From positions 41,575,218 to 41,639,217 of the forward strand of contig OY987263.1 of NCBI GenBank assembly GCA_963920665.1: 64,000 bases of DNA, written 5' to 3'. Both the position numbers and the translations under genes were made by a program. Positions 23,916 to 37,900 of this stretch are shown here, piece after piece. Numbering within the stretch: position 1 is the stretch's first letter; every line of letters begins with the position of its first letter. The notes below the pieces were generated by a model. It made no database searches. It saw only the letters and a program-made list of their open reading frames with translations, and was not told the DNA's origin. Source of the DNA: Straminergon stramineum (Eukaryota > Streptophyta > Bryopsida > Hypnales > Calliergonaceae).

Positions 23916-25379
23916 AACAAAACAAATGTAAAATTGGAACTAAGTTATTGCTTTGTCCGCTTGGCTGTTGTAATGGAATGGTGATATGGTCATGCGCAGG
24001 TGGGAACGGGGTTTGTTTGCTGACTGTGTGCACTAATTAAACTCCGTCACATGCCCTATTAACCTGCAATTTGGTGTTGGCGTGTCCATCCGAGGTGAGG
24101 ATTAACCTCTAAAGGTGCAAGGCCTTTTGGGATTTAAAAACATCAATGCTTTGAAGTGTTGTAGGTCTAAATGTTACTAAGGTATAAAAATCTCAACCGT
24201 ATAATTTTGATGTTGCATGTGTACGTGTTGTACATGACTTGAATCAAATTTGGAGTGATTTGGCCACACAAATTGCAAGATTATAATGTTTTTACATTGA
24301 AAAAGGATGCTGAAATTTTCCTAGAAACACACTAATTTGGAGGTGAAATTTGATTTCCAAACCTACTCAATTGAAATTTTTTTAACTATGAAGTGCTTCA
24401 AAACCAACATAAAAACACATTGGTGAAAGAAAATATCATCAATTGACTCATTGTGTCTACAAATTGGCTTGGGAATGTAAAAAAATAGCAAGAAAAGTTG
24501 AAAAAAATCCCATCTAAGGTTAAACCTCCTTCTACTAAAATGCTTCTCAGTCATTCATAACTTCTTTGATTGATATGGATTTTTAATCACACAAACTAGA
24601 CTAGTATGTGCAACTTTTTCCATATTTTTTGGGGGGAAATGGACATTGTATGAAGGAGAATCTCACTCTACTTTGTAAATTTTTGGACAATTTGAGATGG
24701 AATATTTTCTTCCAACTTCAAATGCTATAAGCTTACACAACCTTCTATTCAGAGTTTTGAAATTTTTTCCACACATCTTATATATGTGGTTTTTGATCAT
24801 TTATGGGTTTTCTTAAAACTATTGGCTTTCATTATAAGTCTTAGATCAATAGATAGTGACATACGTTTGGGTTAAATTTGGCAACAAAATATGGAATACT
24901 TTATTTTTTAGTGTTGAATGGTTGTAGTAAGGTGTAAATCACAATATCTAGTATGATTCTAGCACTTGAGGCAATTAATTTTTTTTTGGTTTGTGTCTAC
25001 CACAATTCTTCTTGTTTTAGATGCCATGAGTGTTATTATTTTCTATTGTTTTGACTTTTCTTAGATGATGTGTCTTTTATTGTGACATCTTTTCTTCATT
25101 GTTTGGCCATTTCAACCTTGATGATTATCATTAATTTTTTAGATTTTTTTAATTGAAAATTTCATTCTTTGTAATTTCTAATATAATTTCAAAATATTTC
25201 AAAATAATGCAATATGAAAGAAATTTTGTGCAAGCTTTTGAACATTTCTCTTGCAATATTTGCAAACTTCAAGACATTTCAAAAAATACATAATTCATGT
25301 ATAAATCTGAACCTCGTATAGGGTACTAGAAATATGTGGATAAGTTATCCGATATTATTTTTATACCGAGTATCTTTAA

Positions 25380-26259
25380 CCCCTAAAGAACCATTGGATT
25401 TTGGGCAAGTAATTATTGTCTAAATTTCTGTTAGGATGTTTTGAAATATTTTTATAAGATAAAAGAATTTATGAGCTATGTGATCATTTTTATTTCATTT
25501 GGTGCTTGGGAGCAAAAGTTATGCCAAAGAAGCTCAAAATAGGGGAAAACGGGCAACAAAAAAATTCACAAAAATTCGAATTATTAAAAACAAGATCTCA
25601 TAGATTATATTTTTGTGTACATGGAAATATTTGATTCATTCCATTTAGATAAGTGATGCAAAAGTTGTAGAGCATCTTGTTTTCTAGGTAATCATAGCAA
25701 CTTCTTGGGAAAATAATGTGTTGAAGTTGTTTTTGAACTCAATTTTCATTATTATTCTAAAAAAAAGTTCCACATGGTTTATGTTTTTTTGATAGAACAA
25801 TCTCATCATTGGGATTAGTGTGTTTCAATTCCATCTTAGAGATATTGAAAATTTAGATTTTCCTTTTATTTTACACCTACTTCTACTTAATATTTTTTTT
25901 AAGAATGAAAATTAATTTTTTTTTGTAAATTTTTTCCCCTACACTCTCAACTCAATTCTCCACCTTTCAGATTAAAACCTCAAAACTTTGTAGTTCAAAA
26001 AATTTAAGATAAGAAGGTTCAAAGTCAAATAATCTAGTCATGCAAGGGGCAAAAAAACTTATTTTCTTCACTTTAAACACAAATATCTTGCAATCTATGC
26101 AGTCAAAATTTCTGAAATTATTCCAGATATTCTCATTCTAGTTAGGTGTAATATCCTATGGTTAAATGTGTGAAAAAAAATTTCAAAGTTTTTACTCTTT
26201 ACAAAAGAAATTGTAGTTTTGAGTGTTTTTGACAAAAAAAGGCTATGGTCCTTTAGGGT
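25380..26259. mobile_element. TTAA-flanked TIR element, copy 2
   Basis: The left end CCCCTAAAGAACC is mirrored by GGTCCTTTAGGGT on the right, with TTAA on both sides (25376-25379 and 26260-26263). The length is 880 bp with no open frame of note. The interior differs from copy 1, so this is a separate subfamily using the same ends. Confidence 0.75.
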
Positions 26260-29200
26260 TTAATAGAACATTTTAAATTATAAGCACTTTACTCAAAAGA
26301 GCTAAAAATCCTTCAAATTTTTTCAAGAATTTGAAAAAGATTTCATGTATCAATGTAGTCACTATATGAGAGAGAAAAAAAATGTATACATGCCTATGAT
26401 AAATATCTTTAATAAATATAAAAACAAATCCCCAAATGAATAGTTTTTCATGTGTGATATGACAACAAGAGTAGTTTCAATGCCAACTCAAGCAATATAT
26501 AGGATGTGAAACAGAAGAACAAAAAAAATGGCAATAGATGGCTTCCACTTTCAATTAGATGAGCATGCCCATTGCCACCTTCATGTGTTGTGGTCACCAT
26601 TGTTAAAACTGTTGTTCATGGTAAACTTAGGGCTTCAATGCCAATTTGGCTCTAGTCATCTCATCAAGGCCTTAGAGACACTAATCATGGAGGTTGTTGG
26701 AAGGGTACTCATTCACCCTCTACAACATACACTCATCAAGAGTTTTACACCGTTAACCCCTAAATGCCCAATCAACCATTTTATGTTAATTGTTCAACTT
26801 CAGAGTTTTTGTGAATTACAAAGAAAACTATTTTTGAAATTTCTTGTTTTTCTCATGTAATTTGTTTAGTTATCTTTCTGTAGCCAAAAAAAGCTTTTGA
26901 TTTGGACAAATAATCTTTTCTTTTGGGTAGGTTCATTGTGGGTTGTCTTGGAAAAGAAACCTAGCCAATCAAAGTCTATCTAAAGGAAAAAAAATTTAGA
27001 AGTGATCAAGTAGGCAAGGGCTGATTGGTTGGAGAACATAGTGTTCAATGGGTATGGTTAAGCAAATTTTTGTTTTTTCAAAGTACCCAACTTGATTACA
27101 AGGCTGAGAAACAATCTTCCATTGCTTCTATTATTGTGAAATTAATATGCATGTTTTTAACTATTCAAAAATGGTAAACTCTATTGTTAAAATTTGAGAT
27201 ATGGGTTTCTAAAATCATTCTTCTTGAGAAATGAAGCTAAGGTTTTTTCACAAACTTAACTTTGATTGAAGATATCTCAAAATCTATATGGTTGAAATCT
27301 TTGAAAATTGGAAGGTAGACAGATTTGATAGTTATAAAAAAGATAATGTGGTTAGATTTTTCAAAAATGATTCTAAAAAATTATATTTTTATTTCATAAA
27401 TGACATTTTGGACTTGATTTTAGAAAGAGAAGTGTCTCTTGAACATTCAAGGATTGCATTCCTAACATCCCTGTTGTCAATTAGTCACTCTATGGCTGAA
27501 GGTTCGTAATTTTTTTTCTTCCAACTTGTCATGGTTCAAATATAACCATAGCAATGGGAATCTAGGAAGTCTATCATTCCTTTAGGTGCCTAGATATTTT
27601 TCCTAGTTAGAATTTTGACTACAAGATATAGATAGGAACTTAATGTTTTTTTTCAATATTTTTGGAGGAATATTGAAGTGTAGATTGTATACTCTATGTC
27701 AATTGTATATACTTCAAATAGAGAGTTTGTCATACCACATTTGGGTCTCCAAAGTTTGCTTAGTGTCATTGGTCATTGAAACAACTACTCAACATTCATG
27801 AATTTTTTTGAGGATGTTAAGAGTAAAGAATTCAAGCTTGCAAGATTCAAAATTATGAATACCCAACATCATCTCCTTCAACATTTTCAAATTGTAGAGG
27901 CACTTGTGGTCAAGGAAGATGATATTTTGAATCACTAAAAAAATCACTAGCACTTGAAGCAAGTACGAGAAAGGTTTTGCATCATCTTTGACCAATAAAA
28001 TCTCATAGATTATGCTACATTAAAGTTTGAAATTTTGAAGACATATCCTAAAGCAATCCAAGAAAAAAATCTATTGGTCAAAAACCTAAAAATCAATTGA
28101 TTTGTTTTATTCATCATTTTGTCAAGAGTTAAGACACACCATTTTGAAGTCATTTGAGCCTCAAACTACCAAAAGAATTTAGGGATTAAATACCAACATC
28201 TTCAATTAATCTATAGTTGTCATTGATCTTTTCATCCATTCATCATTGCAATAAAACCATTTTTACTACAAAGTTTGTAGAACGGTGTTTTCAAATGTTA
28301 AGAAATGACATACAAAATAACCCTCTTTGCACCTATGTGGGGTACAAGGAATTTACTTCTTTTTAAGGCACTCAATGTATATGTGCAATCATGTTTAAGG
28401 AACGTGCTCCCAAAATTTCTAAATGAGGTTAATTGTTTTGGACACTTGGAGTATTAATTACTAAAATCTATGAAAACTAATCTCTACTAATTTTGAAAAT
28501 TGGAATTTTTAAGAATACGTGAATTATTTAAAAATCAGAGAAAGAAGGATTGCATTTGAGGGTGCATAATATAATTCTAGTATTAATTTCAAGTACATAA
28601 TTAAAGAATTTGTCACATGTCTCCACATTTTCATCCATCAAAGACATATATTATTGACCATTTGAGTTCTTCCCAAACAATAACATGTCTTAGGAGAGTG
28701 GTTATTATAGAGTCCTAGATTGTAGGTTCAAATTGAAGGAGCCCACTTTAATAAAAGGCATAGGAAAAATATAATTGCTCAATAAAAATGCAATTGAAAA
28801 ATGCACATCAATGTAGCTAGTTCACAAAGATATCTAACAAGTGATTTTGAGGATGAAACATGGATTGGCCATATCATTAGCATGTGGTTGAATGCTTGTA
28901 TCATCTCAGCTACAAGTGCTTGCACTTCAAGCATTGGGGACATGTATGAAAAATGCAATGCAAATTGTGCCACATTGTCATCAATCATAGACCATATCAT
29001 TGATAGATCATTTACAATGTAGCACAAGGAATACCATACTCTAGGAGAGTGTTCATCATAGAGTCTAAAGGACCCTATTTTAGTAAAAAATGTGGTTGAC
29101 CGGAACAATGCATTTATGATGTACTCAATTTACAAATGATATTAAACAAATGGTTTGCAAAAGAAATAAGTCCACACCACTTACAATGATATCTAAACAA

Positions 29201-29409
29201 ATGGTTTAGATGTCTAGAGTGTGAATGCAAGAGAGCCTTTTTTGCATGCATTTAGAAAATATTATTTTCTATTTTCTATTTCCTATAGCATCATAGATAT
29301 GTGCCTACGGTATTCTAGTGGAAATATATTCTCAAAAGTCGGTCTCAAGAAAATTTGTTTCCAAAGTCTTAAGAAACCAAAAAAATGCACTATAAGAAAC
29401 TTGTGGTTT

Positions 29410-29533
29410 AGGTGACATCAAATGTAACAATCCCTCTTTTTATGTCAACAATGATGTCCAATATAACATCTTGATGTTATTTAAAATGTTATTGTTGACA
29501 TCAAAAGAGGGGTTGTTACATTTGATGTCACCT
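29410..29533. repeat. near-perfect palindrome, fold-back MITE
   Basis: The 46-bp arms begin AGGTGACATCAAATGTAACA and end TGTTACATTTGATGTCACCT, with about three mismatches and a spacer of about 32 bp. No coding. A transcript would form a hairpin able to yield small RNAs. Confidence 0.85.
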
Positions 29534-30576
29534 TAAGTCCGTCAACTTAGACATAAAAAAACTTTAGTTTTTTATATATAGTGATTGAAAGTGTAACACG
29601 TGTACAAATTTGCTATGAATAAAAAATTGATTTCACAAAAATCCATTAAATAATCACTATACTTGATATCTTTGAAGTGTAGATATTTAAAGTATAGATT
29701 ATCTTAATTTACTATTTAGTATATGATTATTTAAAGTATAGATATCTTAATTACTAGTAATTCTTTTGACTTCAGTGATTGAATACCTCAAAAGTTACGA
29801 CACAAGACACTTTGGACATGCAAGGTGTGACTTCAAAATTATAGTGCAAGGTTGTTTTTTTAAGCACCCTTGTACCACAGTGTGCGCTCTCAACCTTACA
29901 AATAGTTCTTCAACTCCCTCATCTTTCTTTAATTGTAAAGAATTTAACAAGGGCTAAAAATACTGCAGTATCAAAAATCCCTTGCAGCTAATCCACGTTC
30001 CTGATATATGCAGTGGCTTGCTCAAATTCCCGTTTTGTCACTGTTATGAAAGATTGAGCTTACACTGAAAAAAAATATAATAATTTCAGATATCTTTACA
30101 CTATCAGATATATTCAATATTTCAAAACATAATTGACATGAAATCGGTCTAAATCTCTACAACATATATGTGACATATAAAAAGCTGCCTTACATTAGTG
30201 AAGCCTCTCAATGAAGTGGTTTACATTATATAAGTTATGTGTGGTCTTTTTCTCAGTGAAAAAATCACTTGAACTATCGAACATTGATACAATAATAGGG
30301 GCCAACATTTTCAAAATTTCAGTGAATACAATAACTCATTTTCTCACGAGAGATAACTGTTGATCTTGCTAATATTCAAATATTTCTCTCAAATCTTGCC
30401 TCTATTGTTTGACTCAATTCTCACAATTATGTTAGATGCATTTTCACACTAAGGTTTTCTTCTTGCTCCTAATAAGTATCAGGTTTCGCATGGACAATAA
30501 ATATTGGGACTGGAATGGAGCCCCAAATGGAGATTGGAGCATTAGAGGTAGACACACAAAAACAAGGTGATTTTTA

Positions 30577-30798
30577 TACTACAAGAAAAAGGGGTATTTT
30601 AAGTGAGTTTTAAAGTATAGTCCTACACATAAGATTATAAGTAATAACTTTCAAGGAGATTTTCAGTAAAATTTTACTAGAATCACATGTATTTCTAATA
30701 AATTTTTACTGAAAATCTCCTTAAAGATTATTATTTATAATCTTATGTCTAAGACTATACTTAAAAGTTCACTTAAAACACCTCTTTCTCTTGTAGTG
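30577..30798. mobile_element. CACTA-like fold-back MITE
   Basis: Almost the whole 222 bp is one palindrome with arms of about 105 bp. The right terminus read inward is CACTACAAGAGAAAGAGG and the left is tACTACAAGAAAAAGGGG. CACTACAAGAAAA is the standard end of plant CACTA (En/Spm) elements. There is no transposase, so this is a non-autonomous fold-back derivative. A half copy lies at 34881-34992. Confidence 0.8.
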
Positions 30799-31299
30799 AT
30801 TTATGCTTTTCAAACTGAGGTCAATGAACTGAACCTAGAGATTCAAGCACATAGAACGGGCAACAGGGATGTAAACATCATATCATAAGCATTCCTTGCA
30901 AAAAAATTCCATGTTGTCAAGCATTTGCAGAGGAGGTGAGGATTCAAGTCCCAAAGTCTCACCTGTGTCATTCTATAAGTTCCCTGCCTACTTGCAACCT
31001 AACATTTCTTGTTTTGGTGAATTTCAAAGCGCCCAAATGTGGCATTCCGGTACTGAAAATTCCGACATTCGAACTCTCAGATGGGTGGGCGTTTCGTTGG
31101 TCAACTACAACCTCCAAAATTTTAAAATCTAGGGTGTAAAAATCTAGGGTATACCTGAGATTTCATATGAATGTCTCAAAGTGCTCCAGTTCCAGATCTG
31201 TGTCTCAAAGTGCTCTGCTTCGTGGCTTGTTGAGAGCCCTTTACCGGGTATACATTGGACCAATTTTATGAAATTCCACCATAATTGTAACAAAGCAAG

Positions 31300-31475
31300 A
31301 ACGGTGTATTTGTGAGGCTCTGTCGTAGGTTAATTTATTGAACAGAGGATCCCACATCCCCACTTCAATCAAACCCTAACTGTGTTGTGCAGTGCGAATG
31401 CAGTAGTAGATAGGATTTGGAAACTCAGATTGTAAAACCAGAGTTGATGCTATAGTCTCTTTCCTGTGGACAGAG
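31300..31475 (+). repeat. dispersed repeat, GATAGGATTTGGA family, copy 2
   Basis: Contains GTTGTGCAGTGCGAATGC, then agtagtaGATAGGATTTGGAAACTC and a GTTGATGCTATAGTCT stretch, homologous to 23761-23915 and 43295-43410. Limits are approximate and the class is unknown. Confidence 0.6.
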
Positions 31476-32445
31476 CCAAAAAATACCACCATTTGCACAG
31501 TGGCCTGCAATTGAAGCCTTTCAAGCTGAGACCAAAGAATTCAAGAGAACCTTCAAGCAATTACCAACAGCATGATGGGCTTATCATCAATCTGATAAAC
31601 TGTTCCTTGAAACAAGGTGGTCAATTCTTTGCATGTGCAGGTTAGACTTCCGATTCCTTGTATCAATTATGCTTTGTTTACCAATCTTGTAGCAAGTGTA
31701 GGTTACAATGTCTCATGACAGTCATGCTATAAGTTCCGCACTTGCATTTCTCATAGAAAAAAGAACAGCTCTGACCTGCTCTGGCATGGATTGAATGAAG
31801 ATTCTGCGTTGGGGTAGTTCTACTTCGGTAACTAGTTAGCAATGGTTTCTTGTTAAGGCCGACGCTACAACAGGCTCACATTCTTTTAGCACATTTTTTA
31901 ATTTCTCAAGTATGAAGTTTTGTCAATGAAGGAATGTACAAAATCCTATGTTCTGTCTTCGGAACATATTTCTCCTTACACTTAATGTCATTTGCGAGAA
32001 TCAACATAGAGATCATTTAGGCAGAGTCTCACTTTGAATTCTGTCTCTCGAAACGGACAAATACATAACCAGGGAGCATAAGTTTCTTCTCACAGAAAGT
32101 AGGAGCAGAACTTCGTCTTGTTAAAACTAACGAGCTATTGGATCTTGCTCATTTGTGTATGTTCCACCGTTCCATTGGTACTAACATATTGAGCAGCATT
32201 ATTGTGCAATGCTTGCGACTGGACTTTGAGGGTGTTTAAAGCCCAAGTCTTGAAATCTAATAAAGGTGAACCTGAGCCTGAATATGGTAGACAAAATTGA
32301 TGACATTGATAATCTCACTTCGGCATTGCATAAAATTAAGGAGCTCTGATTGAATAAATTATTTTTCCAGGTACTATTATTAGTTTCTTTGGGACAAATC
32401 ACTCACTTCATCAGCATGGCTGGTGGTTGTGGTGAAGTGGAATGG

Positions 32446-32602
32446 TGGTCATATTAGTTAAATTAGAATGTTTTAGAGTGCCGAAGTTGTGGCTTTGAAT
32501 TGTCACAGAACTCTAAAATCTAGGGCAGAGTAGTGTACGATACTGATATGTGGTCCCAGATGTGCAGGCCCTTCAAAGTTTGCCATTCTAATGAACTTGG
32601 CT
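32446..32602. mobile_element. probable MITE, diverged GTCAATTTC family
   Basis: The left end (GGTCATATTAGTTAAATTAG) and right end (ccattctaatgaacttggct) are diverged inverted repeats of the family ends, and the size (about 157 bp) fits the short form. The internal AGTGCCGAAGTTGTG-like motif also recurs in other family copies. Confidence 0.5.
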
Positions 32603-33597
32603 TCTATGTTTAAAGCAGTAATTTGAATACAACTATTGTCGTCAATCATTTTCTCAACAGCACAACACCGGCTAGACCTTAAAGAAAATTCAGAGCCAAT
32701 GGAGCCTGAAAAATGCCAGGAAGCCGAAAGAAATTTTAAACGAAAACATAGACATATCCTGAATAGAGTAACCGGCAATACTTATCTTTTTGAAGTAAAC
32801 AGGTGCACTTTTATAGATGGAAGTACTTGAAGAAGAATGTCGGATGATTCAAACTAGTAGTATTGCCTGACTTTCTCCTTCAAAGTTCAAGTTGCAGAGG
32901 CTATGCTTGTTTTGTATGACTGTATCTTAACCATGAGCATATATCCTACCTACATAATCTCTCGCCTCCAAGATAATCACGGAAGGAATATGCCTTCACA
33001 TGCAAAGGTCTTCTTCTGAGTTCTAAGTCATATTCGAATCACCGAACCCCTAACTTTGTTGTTCCAGATTGTAGACATGATGGCTCATTAGAATTCTCTC
33101 AATCAGAAACCCGCCAAGTAAAATTTTGATTTTTCTCCGTCTCCAAAACAGTACGAATTGAACTGAGACGAAGACAAACGAGGATCGGAGTAGTTGTCGT
33201 GTATAGATGAGACATTGTCCAAGTGCGATGAGATAATCCAAAAGACAGACATCGATTTGCTCCTTTCCAGCGTTGCAGATATCCCTTTACAAATTCGATC
33301 GGTAGGAAGTCTGCATCACGTCCAAGCTATATACTGGCCCTCTGCGTAGGCAAGCAAGCTTTGTCTGGAGGCAAGCTTTTATCATCTGGTGGAGACGCAC
33401 AGTTCCATGGAGCAGAGCAGAGCAGAAGCCCAGCAATATGGTACTGAACTCGCTCAGGCGTGTGTACTTGCAAGCTCTAACTGAAGTTGAATTGAGGGAG
33501 CATGAGACCCTCTTTTTTTTTAATACTTTGCGAGGCTCGGGTACTGATTTTGCAGATCTTTTTTGGATGAAACTAAGTTACAGTATGTGGATGTACC

Positions 33598-33706
33598 TTA
33601 CTGGGTGTATGTGATCGGAGGAGCAGTGACCGGATCCTTGATCTTCCACTCTCCGTCGAAGGGGACCAACTCCTGGCTCTGCAACTTCTGCGAGACTTCC
33701 TGTTTC
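33598..33706 (-). other. candidate terminal coding exon of an unknown gene
   Basis: After a GAGGCAG acceptor at 33707, the frame reads 35 codons to a TAA at 33598-33600. The segment contains SQELVPFDGEWKIKDPVTAP and ends PITYTQ. Its composition looks like a real soluble C-terminus, but I do not recognise the family. Upstream on this strand lie a TIR element (33907-34184) and then AT-rich DNA, and no partner exon was found. The plus strand is also open here, so this may be an exon remnant or chance. Confidence 0.3.
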
Positions 33707-33906
33707 CTGCCTCACACACAACACCTCAACTGAACTAAACTAACCAAACAACAAGAGCTGTAATAAATGGAGTTGGCAGTTCTAACTTCGAAGACAAGAG
33801 AGAGAAATTGTGTCAGCCGCAGAGGATCCATATCTGAGTTTGACCATTTTTCACTAACTTAACTCGTAAGAATTGCATTTGCAAGAAATACCTCCTAGTT
33901 TTGTTG

Positions 33907-34184
33907 TAAGGTAGGAGGCTCAAACTCCAACCGGGCATTAAAAGCGAACATGACACAGAGGTACATTTTGCTTTCCTCAATGTACCAACTCTGCACATTT
34001 CAGGAGGTGGTCGCTTTTGATGTCCACTGCATTTCAACTTCAAAAATTCATAACTAATTCCACAAAGCTCCAAAAAATATGAAATGACTTGGAATAGATG
34101 CCAATTCCTTTTTTCTTCCTACTAAACTATACTAAAAATGGGAAATCAGCTCTTAGATGGTGGCTTGAAGAGCCTCCTACCTTA
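33907..34184. mobile_element. TIR element, TAAGGTAGGAGGCTC family
   Basis: The ends TAAGGTAGGAGGCTC and GAGCCTCCTACCTTA are exact inverted repeats over 278 bp. The interior read on the minus strand matches the interior of 42578-42889 (shared landmarks TTTGTGGAATTAGTTA and GAAATGCA), so the two are copies in opposite orientation. No coding. Confidence 0.8.
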
Positions 34185-34187
34185 TTT

Positions 34188-34206
34188 GGGGGGGGGGGGG
34201 GGGGGG
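34188..34206. repeat. poly-G tract (19 G)
   Basis: An uninterrupted run of 19 G abutting the right end of a TIR element. It could form G-quadruplex structures. Its exact length should be treated with care because such runs are hard to sequence. Confidence 0.85.
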
Positions 34207-34880
34207 CATACTTTGCAGCTTATGATTAAAAAAGGATAAAATAAAAATGAAAAAAATATGGAGAATTAATAGAACACTAAAATACAATATACAACCAAAA
34301 ATTTAGGCCAATCAAAAAAATTCTCAAAAATATGTGCAGAAGAATTAAGGAAATAGATGCTTTCATATTTTTATTTTTAGAAAATTGAAATAAAATAAAA
34401 TAAAAATCAAGTATTTTCTTAAACTTGAAGGATCCTATGGTCTAGCAATTAATCATGAAGAAAAATTACATATTTGATCACAATACTTGCAAAAAAGAAG
34501 TCTGTGTTGAACAAATATGTAAAGTAAAGTATATTGTATTAGAAAAGCTCTTTTTAAAGCTTGTGTAACCTTAGACAATGAATTCAAATTTGAAATTTGA
34601 GATTCTTGTTTGTTTTCAAGGTTAAAAATTGTATGAAAAATAGGTGAAGTAAAGAAAGTGACATTCAATCAATGGTTGTTTAAAAATACGAAAATATTTT
34701 TGAAAATATGAAAAGAATATTAAAAGTGTGAACTAGCCATGAGTACCTTGCATTAAAATCTTTAATCATTTAAAGGTTCACTGCAAAAGTTACAGCAAGA
34801 AAAAAAAATATGCCTATACATAGGATAGAATATTCTAGCAACCATCTTCAATCTACAAACGTACTATTAGTTGACATTAG

Positions 34881-34992
34881 GAAATTTACATGTATTTCTA
34901 GTAAAATTTTACTTAAAAGACTTCTTATAGGTCATTACTTAAAGGACTATACTACTAGGACTATACTTATAACACCCCTTTCTCTTGTAGTG
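34881..34992. mobile_element. half copy of the CACTA-like fold-back element
   Basis: The right half matches the element at 30577-30798 (shared ACATGTATTTCTA, AAAATTTTACT and the TCTCTTGTAGTG end), but no left arm is present. It is a truncated copy. Confidence 0.7.
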
Positions 34993-37900
34993 CCACATGG
35001 TGGGCGTTTGGGTGACCTTCCCAAGTGGCAAGGGGCTTAGGTGACATTTTTCTACATTTAATGCTAATGTGGCACTTTCTAAATGGTCATGATCTTTTAT
35101 GTAGATGAAACTTTGTCAAGTCATTCGTTGTCCAAATTGACAACTAAAATGATAAATATCTATTAACTATTCATCCGAATCACCCCTTCTAAATTGACAT
35201 TGTAGTTGACAAAATTGTGTCATTTTTCTATCATAAAAATCACAATTTTCCTTGTAGTCAAAATTGAGAAAAATGAATGGGTTTAGGAATGGAAGTCATT
35301 TCTACTTGGCAATATGCAATGATATCTTGGTACTTGAATTTACTATTGCCGAACTTCACATGCTTCACAAAATTATACTTATTTGAACCAAAATATCTAT
35401 ATGGAATCATTAAAGGGGCTATAAAATATGCATATGAATCCTATTTTTTTTTTGTGAAATTGAAATACATGAAAGAGCCTCAAAACTAAATTTTTTAACA
35501 TTGTGACTGTGAAATGTTCAAAATGTAGTACACAACAACCTAATGAGCCAAAACAAAATACAAAACATAAGCAAACATCTAAACCAATGTTGGGGCAATA
35601 GTATAAGGGTATTTCAAATTTAGACTCTTCATAGATTTAAGATATTCTTACCATAAATACAAGATATCTCAAATCTTCCAAAGATTTCCATTTAAGATAC
35701 CTATTATTATATTCCACCCAACTCTTGTGTATACCTTTTCTTGTAAATGGTAAATGATGATGTATTCTTAGTTGACAATACTCAAGTGGAGAATCTAAGA
35801 AACCATAACTAAATGTACTTCAAGTACCGTCAAATCCTCAACATTTGTATGTTTGCAATGTAGTAATCAATCATTCAAACTCAATGGGTCCCAAATGTCA
35901 TTTTCATATACACTTGAAGTCACTAAAAAATTGCCGAAAGGTGCTGAAACTCAAATTTATCACTAGTTTTGGCAAATTGAAAAATATTCTACTAACTTTC
36001 ATTAAAATTAAGGCAAACATCTACGTTGTGTCAAAATTAGGAAACAATTTCAGAGTTTTTCAAAATCTGAATCAACTTTGCCAACTTTCATGGTACTTTC
36101 ATTTGTATGTGAGCAAGGAAAAACATTAGCTTTGCCATTAAATTTTGGAGGCAACACATGACCTTCCCACCTCCCATTAATCATCATAGACCCTAGCACT
36201 CTCCAATTTCATCTCCTTTATTCTTTAATTTAGCAATAGTTAATTAGAGTCTCCCTTCTCAAGAAGCTATAAAGCCTATGTGTCACTCCTCTATCTTTTG
36301 GAGTTATATGTGGGAATTTAAATGAACATACTCTTCATGTACGCCAACCATACATAAATGGTTGGAGACTTTTTGTTTATTTTCTCTCTCTCTCAATAGG
36401 GAGACACTACATTTTAGGAACAACTTTGCCTTCATTGTCAAACTAAAAGCAACCAAAGAATTCAACTCAAGTGGTCAGTCTAATAGTTTTCTAGAAGTTG
36501 AAAAGTTGCTTACCCCACTTTTCACAAACTTCTTTCTGAATTTTTCTGGCCACCAATTCCAGCTCTCTTTTTGCAAACATTGCACACTTCAACATAGAAT
36601 TCCTGAAGTCTTTTTTGTCTGGAAAATTTGAAAATTTGGCTGATTTTTTTGTACGTGGATGTCCTCTCTTTGCCGCATTTGTGAAGGGACTTACATCTCA
36701 AGGGAGAGCTGTAATTCTGGAATGTTGTGCCGTAGATGACTAGAACCTCTCACTCAAACAAGACGTCTTGTCAACTTTACAAATGAATCCAAGCCAGCAC
36801 ATAAACCGCTCATATAAGGGCTGGTCTGCTTTTTCATTTATATCTTTTCGTGGGAGTATTTTTAGTTTATTTTTCAGACAAAGAGATATAGATGTAGAGT
36901 GTAAAACAAGTGGTTTCATGTTTTTTGAAGCATTATTGAATTAGTTATGAATTTTCAAACTTTTGTGTCATAGGCCTCTATTTATGACACTAGGTCTTCC
37001 ATAAATTGTTCACTTGAAGTTATTAAGGAAAATGGGGAAAGCAAGGACAATGATTGGCTCTTGCAAGAAATTATAATTTTTTTCTTGATCCATTCAAATG
37101 ACTATAGAGGTTGATTTAAGAACCATCTCATGTCCATCTCAAAGCTAAAGTAGGGGCGATTCTAAATGCCTCAGCAAAGTTCAAGCCTCCTACCTTAACT
37201 AAAGGATAGTTTACACTTTGTAAGTGGAAGCAAATCTAAAAGATTTCTTATTATTTCAAGCTTCCTACCTTTTAGGAAGGGTGAGCAAGGGCAAGTGTCT
37301 AGGTATGCAACTCCTATATTATATGGCCCTGATTATAATCACTTATAATGCATTTTAGTCCAATCTTACAGATATAATTTGTTTTTATTTCAAAATTTCT
37401 TTTAGCCCTTTTAACAAGGAATCCAAAAATGCAATTATATATATGAACTGAATATTCTTTGAGGACAATAATAACATTAAAAACCAAATTATATGAATTT
37501 TCTAATACATGTTTCATGAGACAGAGACAAGTTGCCTAATGTTTTTCTTTTTTAATATTAAAAAACACACACTATGAATGAATTTCAATTTTCATTGGAG
37601 GAAACTTCTTGAATAGATTTTTAAAAACTATGCATAGGTATTTCAATTCTTCATGTATATTGAGAGTTTTTTTTTCTAATATGTATACAACCCAACAATT
37701 TCTACATTTAATTTTTTTTAAATTTGGTCTTCACCTTTCTTTTTAGTCTTTTCAATTTGATATAATTTTTACAGAAGTCGTCCTCTAAGTTGTTTAATGC
37801 CAATGACCCTAGCATATAGTAAAAGAGTTGTATATAGGGAGGCGAGCAAGCTCACTTCCACTTCAAAATCAAAGCAATGGTGAGCAAGGGTAAATCACAA

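Larger units (their letters stand above)
21781..33590. other. long AT-rich block without supported genes
   Basis: No exon could be supported in about 11.8 kb apart from the repeats listed separately. The stretch 31.2-33.6 kb is less AT-rich and partly low-copy, with MITE-like pieces near 31.0 kb and 32.45-32.60 kb that resemble the GTCAATTTC family. A lone TTAACCCCTAAATGCCC end without a partner lies near 26753. Confidence 0.6.
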
